Assembly: GCA_002347025.1 (NCBI GenBank)
Contig: DEAE01000012.1
Location: forward strand, 156,244-220,243
DNA length: 64,000 nucleotides
Direction of reading: 5' to 3'
Source of the DNA: Acidobacteria bacterium UBA2990
GTDB lineage: Bacteria > Acidobacteriota > Vicinamibacteria > Vicinamibacterales > UBA8438
Part shown: positions 43,493-50,770 of the stretch, one piece after another
Layout: every line of letters starts with the position of its first letter
Position numbering within the stretch: position 1 is the first letter of the stretch
The notes under the pieces: generated by a model
Told to the model about the DNA's origin: nothing
The model's database searches: none
What the model saw: only the letters and a program-made list of their open reading frames with translations
Program-made: the position numbers and the translations under genes

Positions 43493-43526
43493 TTAGTTTA
43501 CCGAATCAGTCTGACCCAAAGCCTTA

Positions 43527-44438
43527 CTACCGAGCTCTTTCAATCTGCGTAGGAACCCTCACACTCAAAGCACCTGGATGAATCATCACGTCAAGCGAAA
43601 CACCTCCCTGCCCAACCTCCCCGTCAACGTGATACCGAATTGGGTGGGGTCCGCCAATCCTTGTACAGCGAACGGGCTTCGACCGCACTTTGGAATCCTG
43701 GTTGATCGTACCAGTAAATAGCCGTCTGGCACTCCACAGCATTCTCAGGGGTCCAATTGGGTCAACTATCACAAGCTCCAGAAAACCATCATCTAGTTTT
43801 GCATCTGGCGCGATGAGCGCCCCGTTACCGTACTGCCTGCCGTTAGCATGTTCTACCAACAGCACCGTCTGTCGAGTCGTCACTCCTTCACTCGTTATTT
43901 GGTATGTTTCAGGCATGATACCGAACAGCTGTACTAGAGCGGCCTTAAGGTAGCCAAGGAGCCCACGTTTCTTCAACTGTTCAAACCGGTAAGCCACTGA
44001 CGCAGCTAACCCGACACCCGCGATGTTTACGAAGTAGCGGTCTCCCAACTGCCCAACATCAATCCTCAGGTCTCTGCCACTTGCTACGGTCTCTATCGCA
44101 CGGTCCGGGCGTAGACTAATACCCAAATCTCGAGCCAGGCCGTTGCCAGACCCTGATGGAACTATCCCAAGCACTGCGTCCTTGAACACCAAGGCTGAGG
44201 CAACCTCGTTAACTGTCCCATCCCCACCCCATGCAATTATTGGTGAAAATCCCCGACGAGCAAACTCCGTAGCGAGCAGTCGCCCGTGACCTCGATATTC
44301 AGTAAAAACTACTTCGTTAGGAAGACCCGCTAAGCTACATGCTTTGTAAGCATCTTCTGCCAGCTGTTGTCTGGTTCGAGACGCTGCACCAGCCTTGGGG
44401 TTGATGATAACCGCGGCACGGGTGTTGGACACACTCAT
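43527..44438 (-). CDS. Diacylglycerol/sphingosine kinase family lipid kinase (DgkB/YegS-like)
   Basis: 303 residues. DAGK catalytic fold: VIINPKAGAASRTRQQL near the start, the nucleotide loop AWGGDGTVNEVASAL, GIVPSGSGNGLARDLGI, and the C-terminal lobe with EHANGRQYGNGALIAPDAKLDDGFLE. It likely phosphorylates diacylglycerol or a related lipid at the membrane. Convergent with the lipoprotein gene and divergent from the GAF sensor gene. Confidence 0.9.
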   Translation of the reverse strand: MSVSNTRAAVIINPKAGAASRTRQQLAEDAYKACSLAGLPNEVVFTEYRGHGRLLATEFARRGFSPIIAWGGDGTVNEVASALVFKDAVLGIVPSGSGNGLARDLGISLRPDRAIETVASGRDLRIDVGQLGDRYFVNIAGVGLAASVAYRFEQLKKRGLLGYLKAALVQLFGIMPETYQITSEGVTTRQTVLLVEHANGRQYGNGALIAPDAKLDDGFLELVIVDPIGPLRMLWSARRLFTGTINQDSKVRSKPVRCTRIGGPHPIRYHVDGEVGQGGVSLDVMIHPGALSVRVPTQIERAR

Positions 44439-44514
44439 CTGGTCACCATGTAAATCTGCAAAACGAGACGGGCTCCATCCCGAATCGACCGACGATGGTA
44501 TAGTAACGGTAAGT

Positions 44515-45726
44515 ATGGAACATCGCTGGGTTCGATTCCTGGTTGTGGTCGCAGCGTTGGCAACCTTGGGATTGTCCGGCTATCAAATCAGGCGTTCCGA
44601 GCTTGTCGTCAAGGAAGAACAGAGCATCGAGAATGTGTTCACCGAGCTCAGCTGGGCGTTAAGCCTAGAGCTAGCCGATCTGCGAGCCTCTCAGCAGGCC
44701 TATGTCGCCAATGGCCAAGATACCCATTACTGGACCATAAGAGTCACTAACCATCTTGAGGCTGTGCGAACCAGCCTTGACAATCTCAGACGCCTGATCG
44801 TTAGTCCAGGCTCCGTAAACGCCCTAGACGGTGCAGACGAGGCAATTGCAAGTCTGGAACGGGTCGATCGGCAAGCACGCGAACACACAGACCGTGAGCA
44901 GATTCTTCTAGCTTCCGATTTGATCTTCACCGACGGCCTTGAGCTAGCAAATCGTGCGGCTGAGCAGGTAGAGCTAGCTCGCGCGACCGAACGGGCAACA
45001 CGTAACGAAACCGTTAGGGCTACCCGCGCTACCCAAGCACAACTACTTGCAACAGGCACCGGAATCGGCATTCTCGCTTTGCTTCTGCTCGCACCCCTGA
45101 GGCGCCCTGCAGCCAGAAGCACAACGTCCGAATCCGACGAGTTCCAAACTACTGGCTCCGACACTCTAGATCTAAGGGACTACCCTGTTTCAGGCGACGG
45201 AACCAACGGTCCGCTAACGAGTGATGTTTCTGTCGACCACGGGTCTGCATCGCAGCTTCAGGAAGCAGCGGAACTATGCACCGATCTGGGTGGCCTTACC
45301 GATGTAAGCGGTCTCCCAGACCTATTAGCAAGAGCTGCCGCACTGATCAATGCAAGCGGTCTCATCCTTTGGGTGAAGGACACTAATGGTGGTACGCTTC
45401 GTGCAGCCGGAGAATACGGTTACGGTCAAGATTTTCTGCAACGGATCAACTCGATTCCTGACGACGGAAACAACCCCACCGCTAAAGCGTTTCGCGAATC
45501 GAGTCTACAGGTTGTTCCGAACGGTAACTCCACGAACGGCGCCCTTGCACAGCCGCTACTGGTGAACAACCATTGTGTTGGTGTTCTGTCAGCCGAATTA
45601 CGAGATGGGTGGGAGTCAAGAAACGACGTTCATGCGATCACCACTATTTTGGCAGCTCAACTCGCATCGCTGATTCCAACAGACGTTCCAACCAAGTCAG
45701 ACACCGCCGCTGCAGCACACGGTTAG
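44515..45726 (+). CDS. Membrane sensor with periplasmic CHASE3-like region and GAF domain
   Basis: 403 residues from the ATG at 44515; the open frame upstream overlaps the divergent lipid kinase gene. TM1 is about 6-24, a helical periplasmic region of about 150 residues follows (TELSWALSLELADLRASQQAYV, resembling a CHASE3 bundle), TM2 is about 178-196, then a Ser/Thr-rich linker and a GAF domain (about 245-385, ELCTDLGGLTDVSGLPDLLARAA). There is no kinase, cyclase or other output domain. It may signal by protein contact with the hybrid kinase at 47255, which is inference. Confidence 0.75.
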   Translation: MEHRWVRFLVVVAALATLGLSGYQIRRSELVVKEEQSIENVFTELSWALSLELADLRASQQAYVANGQDTHYWTIRVTNHLEAVRTSLDNLRRLIVSPGSVNALDGADEAIASLERVDRQAREHTDREQILLASDLIFTDGLELANRAAEQVELARATERATRNETVRATRATQAQLLATGTGIGILALLLLAPLRRPAARSTTSESDEFQTTGSDTLDLRDYPVSGDGTNGPLTSDVSVDHGSASQLQEAAELCTDLGGLTDVSGLPDLLARAAALINASGLILWVKDTNGGTLRAAGEYGYGQDFLQRINSIPDDGNNPTAKAFRESSLQVVPNGNSTNGALAQPLLVNNHCVGVLSAELRDGWESRNDVHAITTILAAQLASLIPTDVPTKSDTAAAAHG

Positions 45727-46029
45727 GAAGAGAGGGACCCTCATAGTGGTCCGCCACTCCCCAGTGCCATTACTGATGTCCCGGTCCAAGTCAACGCCGG
45801 TCTTTGCCGAGATCATACCGGGACAACTTCTCACACCCCCGCGGCAACAGTGAGAGCTTCTTGGCCCTAGATATCCACAGCCTTATATAGGGTGTAGCCT
45901 TCGCCCCTTGGAATTGGCATCCAACGCAAACCACTAAAAAGCAAACGAGTCTATCGCAGAGGCCAGCTTTGACCTCTAGACAGGACTGACCAACTTCGAT
46001 GCTAATGGCGGTTCGATTATACTGTGGCG
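45727..46029. other. Intergenic region upstream of fabZ-like gene
   Basis: No ORF. Contains small inverted repeats just after the GAF gene stop (GAGGGACCCTC, 45734-45744). A TATACT hexamer lies seven bases before the ATG at 46030, which would fit a -10 element of a leaderless or nearly leaderless transcript, but no clear -35 element is seen. Confidence 0.35.
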
Positions 46030-46479
46030 ATGGACCCGTTGAATTTACCGCTCGACTACACTGCTATAGAGCGCATTCTTCCCCACCGGTATCCATTCTT
46101 GCTCGTTGACCGAATAACGGAATTCGAGGTCGATAAGCGGATCGTGGGTGTCAAGAACGTCTCCCTTAACGAGCGCTACCTAGCCCACCGCCCCGGCGAG
46201 AGGCCTGTGCTGCCACCGACCATCTTGACAGAAGCAGTGGCCCAGGTCGGTGCTATTCTGATTCTAGCTAAGCCGGAAAACCGGGAAAAACTAATCTACA
46301 TTGTTGGCATCGAGCAAGTCCGCTATCGGCGCCCTGCCTATCCCGGGGATGTAGTCCACATCGAAGTTAGGGTGAAACGCTTACGAAGCCGCATGGGACA
46401 ACTGCACGGCGTCGCCATGGCAAATAACAAGGTTGTTCTCGATGGTCGGATGACCTTTGCACTAGGTCCCACAACCTGA
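46030..46479 (+). CDS. fabZ: 3-hydroxyacyl-ACP dehydratase FabZ-like (hotdog fold)
   Basis: 149 residues from the ATG at 46030 (a GTG two codons earlier is possible). Hotdog-fold dehydratase of fatty acid synthesis. It keeps IERILPHRYPFLLVDRI, the catalytic His region AHRPGERPVLPPTILTEAVAQ and the Glu of LTEAVAQ. The His loop is unusual: the common HFPGxPVMPGVL form is replaced by HRPGERPVLPPTIL, one residue longer and with the glycine changed to proline. Isolated from lpx and other fab genes. A diverged FabZ or another thioester dehydratase are both possible. Confidence 0.8.
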   Translation: MDPLNLPLDYTAIERILPHRYPFLLVDRITEFEVDKRIVGVKNVSLNERYLAHRPGERPVLPPTILTEAVAQVGAILILAKPENREKLIYIVGIEQVRYRRPAYPGDVVHIEVRVKRLRSRMGQLHGVAMANNKVVLDGRMTFALGPTT

Positions 46480-46547
46480 ACCTGACTCGCTAGTCTCCAA
46501 CCAGTCCCACAAAGTGTTACCGTAAGGACACTTTCTTCCCTCTTCCA

Positions 46548-47198
46548 ATGATAGAATCTAACAATATGGGTTCAAAACGATCAAAGCGAGAGAGGCAGGT
46601 TCCCAGACACCCTGTAGAAAACGTCGAAAATCGAGCGAAACCATTCCCTTGGTTATTGATTGTCGCCAGCGTGGTCATCGCTACGGGTGGGGGTTTGTTT
46701 CTGTTCGGCACAACAAGCCAGCAGGCACCTGCCGACACTAGGCCGACCGACGACATCGCAGCCACCAATGCAGTCGGGAATAACGCTTCAGTAGCTTCGG
46801 CTTCCACATTCGAGAATCTGGACGACCTACCCCTGCCGCCGCTTCCGTACATGAACCAGACAGCTGGTCCACCAGATCTCATGAGGCAGGCCTATATATT
46901 CGCAGCTCGGCACCCAGAGATCCTGGACTACGTGCCCTGTTATTGTGGCTGCGGACAGACCGACGGACACGTCGGGAACACCGATTGTTTCGTTGCATCA
47001 CGGGCGCCCAATGGGCAGGTAATGGAATGGGCCACACACGGCATGACTTGAACGCACTGCCTTGCTGTCGCGCGTGACGCGATGCAAATGCATGCTCTCG
47101 GGGCCTCATCAGCCGATATTCAAAGCGCAGTGATGACCAAATACGCGTCTCAGGCTTCTTACGCGACGCCGACCCCACCTGCGCCAGTCTCAAACTAA
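46548..47198 (+). CDS. Selenocysteine-containing PCYCGC-family membrane-anchored protein (UxxC)
   Basis: 216 residues if the in-frame TGA at 47049-47051 is read as selenocysteine (U168). A basic N-terminus is followed by one membrane helix (34-53), a low-complexity linker, then the PCYCGC domain: helix DLMRQAYIFAARHPEIL, P130-C-Y-C-G-C135, GHVGNTDCF, and MEWATHGMT-U-THC. After the TGA the family's C-terminal helix continues in frame (LAVARDAMQMHALGASSADIQ, ending TKYAS) to TAA at 47198. Homologues have CxxC where this has U168-T-H-C171. A SECIS-like hairpin with a bulged U follows the TGA. Standard annotation would stop at residue 167. The soluble domain probably faces outside the cytoplasm (Sec/Tat export of a folded seleno-domain would be notable). 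Function of the family is unknown; the thiols suggest metal binding or redox. The start could instead be the ATG at 46566. Confidence 0.9.
47049..47087 (+). promoter_or_regulatory. Putative SECIS element of the PCYCGC selenoprotein
   Basis: Starting at the TGA, bases 47062-47087 fold as UUGC, bulged U (47066), GUCGCG, loop CGUGA, CGCGAU, GCAA. The apical loop lies 21 bases after the TGA and has a G in its first two bases; the bulged U is at position 18 counted from the U of UGA, close to the functionally important bulged U of the Escherichia coli fdhF element. Folding is by eye. Confidence 0.7.
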
Positions 47199-47254
47199 TG
47201 CTGAAATCTCGGTCGTCTATTTCGCCGCCGGGATATTGCAACCTATAATTCAAC

Positions 47255-48790
47255 ATGGCTTTGCGACGGTCGCGTAGGTCCCCCCTACCGAAGGCCGCGC
47301 TACTAGCTAACCTCTACAACTCCATTAGAGAGGGTATTTATCTCGGAACCCTTGACTCCGACACAACCACCACCCTAGCTGCAAACCCCTACCTAAAATT
47401 AATGTTGGGCTACGAGTCCGACGAATCCCATGACGCCGTGACACCGTTCGCAACAGATCAATTTGTTGACCCACGTGCTCGCGAAGCGTTTATTTCTCAA
47501 TTACGTCGGGACGGCGCGGTCAGCGACTATTTACTCCGTCTAAGAAGGGCCGACAACTCTTCGATTTGGGTAGAAGTCACAGCTACTCTTCACGCCCCAT
47601 CAGACGCAGGGCCAGCTCGGCTCGATGCCCTTCTCCGAGACGTCAGTGAGCGGCGTAAAGTGGAAGATCAAGGCAGAGATCTCGGAAACCAAATGATTCA
47701 AGCCGAAAAAATGGCAGCCCTCGGTCAGACAGTCTCAGGAGTGGCCCATGAACTAAACAATCCACTAGCCACTATTCTGACCTGGGCCGAACGCTTGGCA
47801 GCGCGACCTGTCGAACCTAAAACCAAACGAGGTCTTGAAACAATTCTCAGCGAAGCTGAGCGTGCAGCCAAAATTGTGCGGAATCTATTGACCTTCGCAC
47901 GCAAACGAAACACAACCCGCGCTTTAGTCGACCTGAACGCGATAGTGCGTGAGACCTTCGCTTTGCGGACACATGAACAACGTTTGTCCAACGTAAGCAT
48001 AATCGATGCACTCGCTAGTGGGTTGCCGCATGTGTTTGCTGACACACACCAAGTAAAACAGGTGTTGTTGAATCTGATCATCAATGCAGAACAGGCAACA
48101 TTGGCAGCAAATGGCCGAGGTATATTGGTGGCTAGGACTTGGTACGACGATACGCAAGGAATGGTAACTCTGGAAATCAACGATGATGGGCCTGGCATTC
48201 CCAAAGAAACACAAGCTAAAGTTTTCGACCCGTTCTTCACGACCAAAACCGTGGGCAAGGGAACAGGATTGGGCCTTACAGTAGCCTATGCCATCATGCA
48301 AGAGCATGATGGAGAAATTCGAGTCAGCTCAACATCAGAGTCCGGAGCATCTTTCTTGGTCTCTTTTCCTGCTGCCACAGCTCACCGGACCACACATCAG
48401 CCACTAGCCCCACCACAGGCCATCGCCGGTGCCACGGTTCTAGTTGTCGAGGATGAACCCGCCCTAGCAGCTGCGGTAGCTGACGCCATGACCGAAGCCG
48501 GATACCGCGTGGAACGGGCGATAGACGGAGTAGAGGCGCTGGACTGTGTTAGCAACCAAACCTTCGATTTGGTAATTTGCGACCTGAAGATGCCTCGACT
48601 CGATGGGCCCTCTTTCTACCGAAAACTTTGCCTAGAGCATCCGGCTCTTTCCAAACACGTCATCTTCGTGACTGGGGATGTCGCCGGCACCGAAGCAGAA
48701 CACTTTCTTACTGAAACAGGTTGCCCTTGGCTGGCAAAACCGTTTCGTCTACACGACCTTCTCCTAACAGCAAGTCAGGTAGTCGGCTGA
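47255..48790 (+). CDS. Hybrid histidine kinase with PAS and C-terminal receiver
   Basis: 511 residues, no membrane helix. An N-terminal PAS domain (about 15-135; ends in RDVSERRKVEDQG) leads to HisKA with H165 in GVAHELNNPLATI, HATPase_c (N-box LNLIINAEQA, G-boxes DDGPGI and GKGTGLGL), and a receiver (about 395-511) with D443 in CDLKMPRLDG. The kinase is of the NtrB-like HELNNPL type. A receiver at the C-terminus implies a phosphorelay; the sigma-54 regulator at 50771 or the DHp-like stub at 50128 could be partners (inference). Confidence 0.93.
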   Translation: MALRRSRRSPLPKAALLANLYNSIREGIYLGTLDSDTTTTLAANPYLKLMLGYESDESHDAVTPFATDQFVDPRAREAFISQLRRDGAVSDYLLRLRRADNSSIWVEVTATLHAPSDAGPARLDALLRDVSERRKVEDQGRDLGNQMIQAEKMAALGQTVSGVAHELNNPLATILTWAERLAARPVEPKTKRGLETILSEAERAAKIVRNLLTFARKRNTTRALVDLNAIVRETFALRTHEQRLSNVSIIDALASGLPHVFADTHQVKQVLLNLIINAEQATLAANGRGILVARTWYDDTQGMVTLEINDDGPGIPKETQAKVFDPFFTTKTVGKGTGLGLTVAYAIMQEHDGEIRVSSTSESGASFLVSFPAATAHRTTHQPLAPPQAIAGATVLVVEDEPALAAAVADAMTEAGYRVERAIDGVEALDCVSNQTFDLVICDLKMPRLDGPSFYRKLCLEHPALSKHVIFVTGDVAGTEAEHFLTETGCPWLAKPFRLHDLLLTASQVVG

Positions 48791-48922
48791 ACAACAACTC
48801 TAGTCCCATGCCAGTGGAGCCTTCTCTGCCTAGCTCCACTAAATTGTTTCAAACACCAAAGTCCTAGTTCGCCAAAGCGGTATCAACTCTGGCCACAGCA
48901 AGCTCACGACAGGACCTCCAAC

Positions 48923-49828
48923 TCAGCCCACATCAGTTTGTTGTTGTACCCCGTCTCGTGATCGTTGAAGGTTGGGTATAGATTTAAGATCTTGCTTCCG
49001 ACGCTTACTAGTTGCAGATGCAAACTTCGCCTTAGCCATTTTCAAGGACGCTGAGGGAGACAAACTATTTTCGTTATCAGCCTTTTTAGGGCCACTGAAT
49101 TCGGCAGGGTCTAAATCAGAACCAAGTGTTTTCCGCAATCGCTGAACCGCCCGAGCATGTAATTGAGAAACGCGAGACTCGTTTACCCCGATCTTGCTGC
49201 CAATCTGCTTCATTGTCACATCGCCGTAGTAGTAGAGCCCTATAACCTTCCGTTCCCGCCACGGAAGTGCCTTAATCGCGTCACGGACGCGGGCTGCAAC
49301 TTCACCCTCTTCACACAACCGGTCTGGTCTAGGCAGTTCCGGTGGCACCATCACAGGAGGTAAGTGAGCTCCATTGAGCGCTTCAGCAGACGTCAGTGGT
49401 GATGTAGCCTCAATTGTGCTTATTCGAAGTATTGTCCGGCTTAACTTCGTTTCGTCTGAACCCAAGTGTTCGGCTATGGCAGCCAATGATGGCTCAGTCC
49501 CAAGGTCCTGCCTCAATTTTTCGCGCGCTCCCTCGATTTCCCGCCGGGCACGACGAATCCCCCTAGGCCATGCGTCTCGCCGCAAAGCATCAATCATCGC
49601 CCCTCTCACCCGGCGTTCAGCAAAAGTCTCAAATTTGATGCCACGTGCTTCATCAAAACGTTCGGCCGCATCGATCAAACCGACCATCCCATCTTGGACC
49701 AAATCTCCCAAGTCAACTGAATTTGGCATCGAAGCTGCCATCCGGCGAGCCAGAGCCTTCACAAATGGCAGACTGGATGTAATTCGATCTTCTTTTGGGT
49801 CTTTGCAACCAACTGTTTGCGCTGTCAT
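48923..49828 (-). CDS. FliA/SigD-like sigma-70 family factor (sigma-28 type)
   Basis: 301 residues from the ATG at 49828, with GGAGGAG seven bases upstream; the frame is open eight codons further. Regions: sigma-2 (LVQDGMVGLIDAAERFDEARGIKFETFAERRVRGAMIDALR), sigma-3 (IEGAREKLRQDLGTEPSLAAIAEHLG), sigma-4 (ALPWRERKVIGLYYYGDVTMKQIGSKIGVNESRVSQLHARAV). The region-2 sequence is typical of flagellar-type sigma-28. No flagellar or anti-sigma (FlgM) gene is nearby. A basic tail of about 60 residues follows region 4 (KMAKAKFASATSKRRKQ), unusual for FliA. Confidence 0.9.
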   Translation of the reverse strand: MTAQTVGCKDPKEDRITSSLPFVKALARRMAASMPNSVDLGDLVQDGMVGLIDAAERFDEARGIKFETFAERRVRGAMIDALRRDAWPRGIRRARREIEGAREKLRQDLGTEPSLAAIAEHLGSDETKLSRTILRISTIEATSPLTSAEALNGAHLPPVMVPPELPRPDRLCEEGEVAARVRDAIKALPWRERKVIGLYYYGDVTMKQIGSKIGVNESRVSQLHARAVQRLRKTLGSDLDPAEFSGPKKADNENSLSPSASLKMAKAKFASATSKRRKQDLKSIPNLQRSRDGVQQQTDVG

Positions 49829-50028
49829 GAACATTCTCCTCCGAGCGGCCACTTAGAACCCCGACAAGGGATGCGGTCACTCCGGTTCATAAAGTCGCAA
49901 ATTCGGTGCCAAGCTGAGGTTTATTTGAAATCAAAACAATAAAACCCAGTAAGTCCATTTTATACAGGTATTTAAAATAATTTTGACATTAAACCAGTAA
50001 GGCACTCAGACCTCAAAACCGCCAGAAC

Positions 50029-50044
50029 AGTCAAAGTTTTGACT
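50029..50044. promoter_or_regulatory. Perfect 16-base palindrome in the sigma-factor upstream region
   Basis: AGTCAAA-GT-TTTGACT, in an AT-rich spacer between two minus-strand genes and 200 bases upstream of the sigma factor start. A dimeric repressor or activator site is plausible; the protein is unknown. A further TTTTGACATTAAA lies at 49981. Confidence 0.4.
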
Positions 50045-50127
50045 CTAATGGCTTCTTAGCTGTCGTGATTTTGACGCTACTGCGCCTGAGTGAGATAGGG
50101 TGAGGGCGCCTGGAGACCAGTCGCAAT

Positions 50128-50370
50128 TCAGTCTCGGCAGTGTTCCCGTATGTGGCGAACCGCACTGATAGCTTCAACCGCGCTCGTCACAATCTGTGCA
50201 GCCCGTGCCTGGCCAGCTTCGTCGGAAAGGCGAGATTCCAGTAATTCCGCATTGGCGAGAATAACGCCAAGCTGATTGTTCAACCGATGGAAGAGAGCGC
50301 CGATATCTGTCGGCTGATCCATCTGCAATAAACTCATACCCTCTGGCGGAAACGGAGTCTGATTCTGCAT
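50128..50370 (-). CDS. DHp-like histidine phosphotransfer/histidine-kinase stub
   Basis: 80 residues from the ATG at 50370 (ATG at 50337 also possible; the open frame continues to 50508 inside the upstream gene). It consists almost only of a helical hairpin with an H-box-like sequence, LFHRLNNQLGVILANAELLESRL, resembling HisKA dimerisation domains; no ATPase domain is present. It could receive phosphate from a kinase or be a decoy. It lies 13 bases after the HTH gene and near the NtrC-type regulator and the hybrid kinase. Family not certain. Confidence 0.6.
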   Translation of the reverse strand: MQNQTPFPPEGMSLLQMDQPTDIGALFHRLNNQLGVILANAELLESRLSDEAGQARAAQIVTSAVEAISAVRHIREHCRD

Positions 50371-50383
50371 CGACCTAATCGGT

Positions 50384-50590
50384 TTATTGCTCAGTCCGAA
50401 GCGACTCGACCTGGCCACCGTTTGACCCAGGTTCCCGCCAGAGCGTGTCCACAAAAATCCGGACTGACCCTCCCGCGGTGCGAACATACTCCACCTTACC
50501 GCTGGCAATCCAGTTGTAGATCGTGCGCCTACTCACACCTACCAATTCGCAGGCTTTCATGATCGAAGTAGTTTTCCTATCCACAATCAT
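50384..50590 (-). CDS. Excisionase/MerR-like helix-turn-helix DNA-binding protein
   Basis: 68 residues from the ATG at 50590 (MIVDRKTTSIMKACELVGVSRR...); the frame is open to 50671. The core TSIMKACELVGVSRRTIYNW with GKVEYVRTAGGSVRIFVDTLWR is the HTH_17/excisionase fold, normally binding DNA as a small regulator or part of a larger one. It is upstream of the DHp-like gene on the same strand and divergent from the NtrC-type regulator, 180 bases away, which it may control. No phage genes accompany it. Confidence 0.8.
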   Translation of the reverse strand: MIVDRKTTSIMKACELVGVSRRTIYNWIASGKVEYVRTAGGSVRIFVDTLWREPGSNGGQVESLRTEQ

Positions 50591-50770
50591 TGATAGTGCT
50601 CTAACTGGGCCATGCGTCAACGCCAATGCCTTAGTTTCTAATTTGACCGGCCCGAACAATGGTATCGGCACCGAGCCAGTTCTTCATTAGCCCAAGAAGC
50701 TAGTCAAGCAACAAAAATATCTCTGGCCTTTACTCGGGCTCCGCGTCAATATATTGGCGAATGGAGGAAG

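Noticed and set aside
50384..50590. Excisionase as evidence of an integrated element
   Set aside because: No integrase, attachment repeats or shift in base composition; small HTH proteins of this fold are common regulators.
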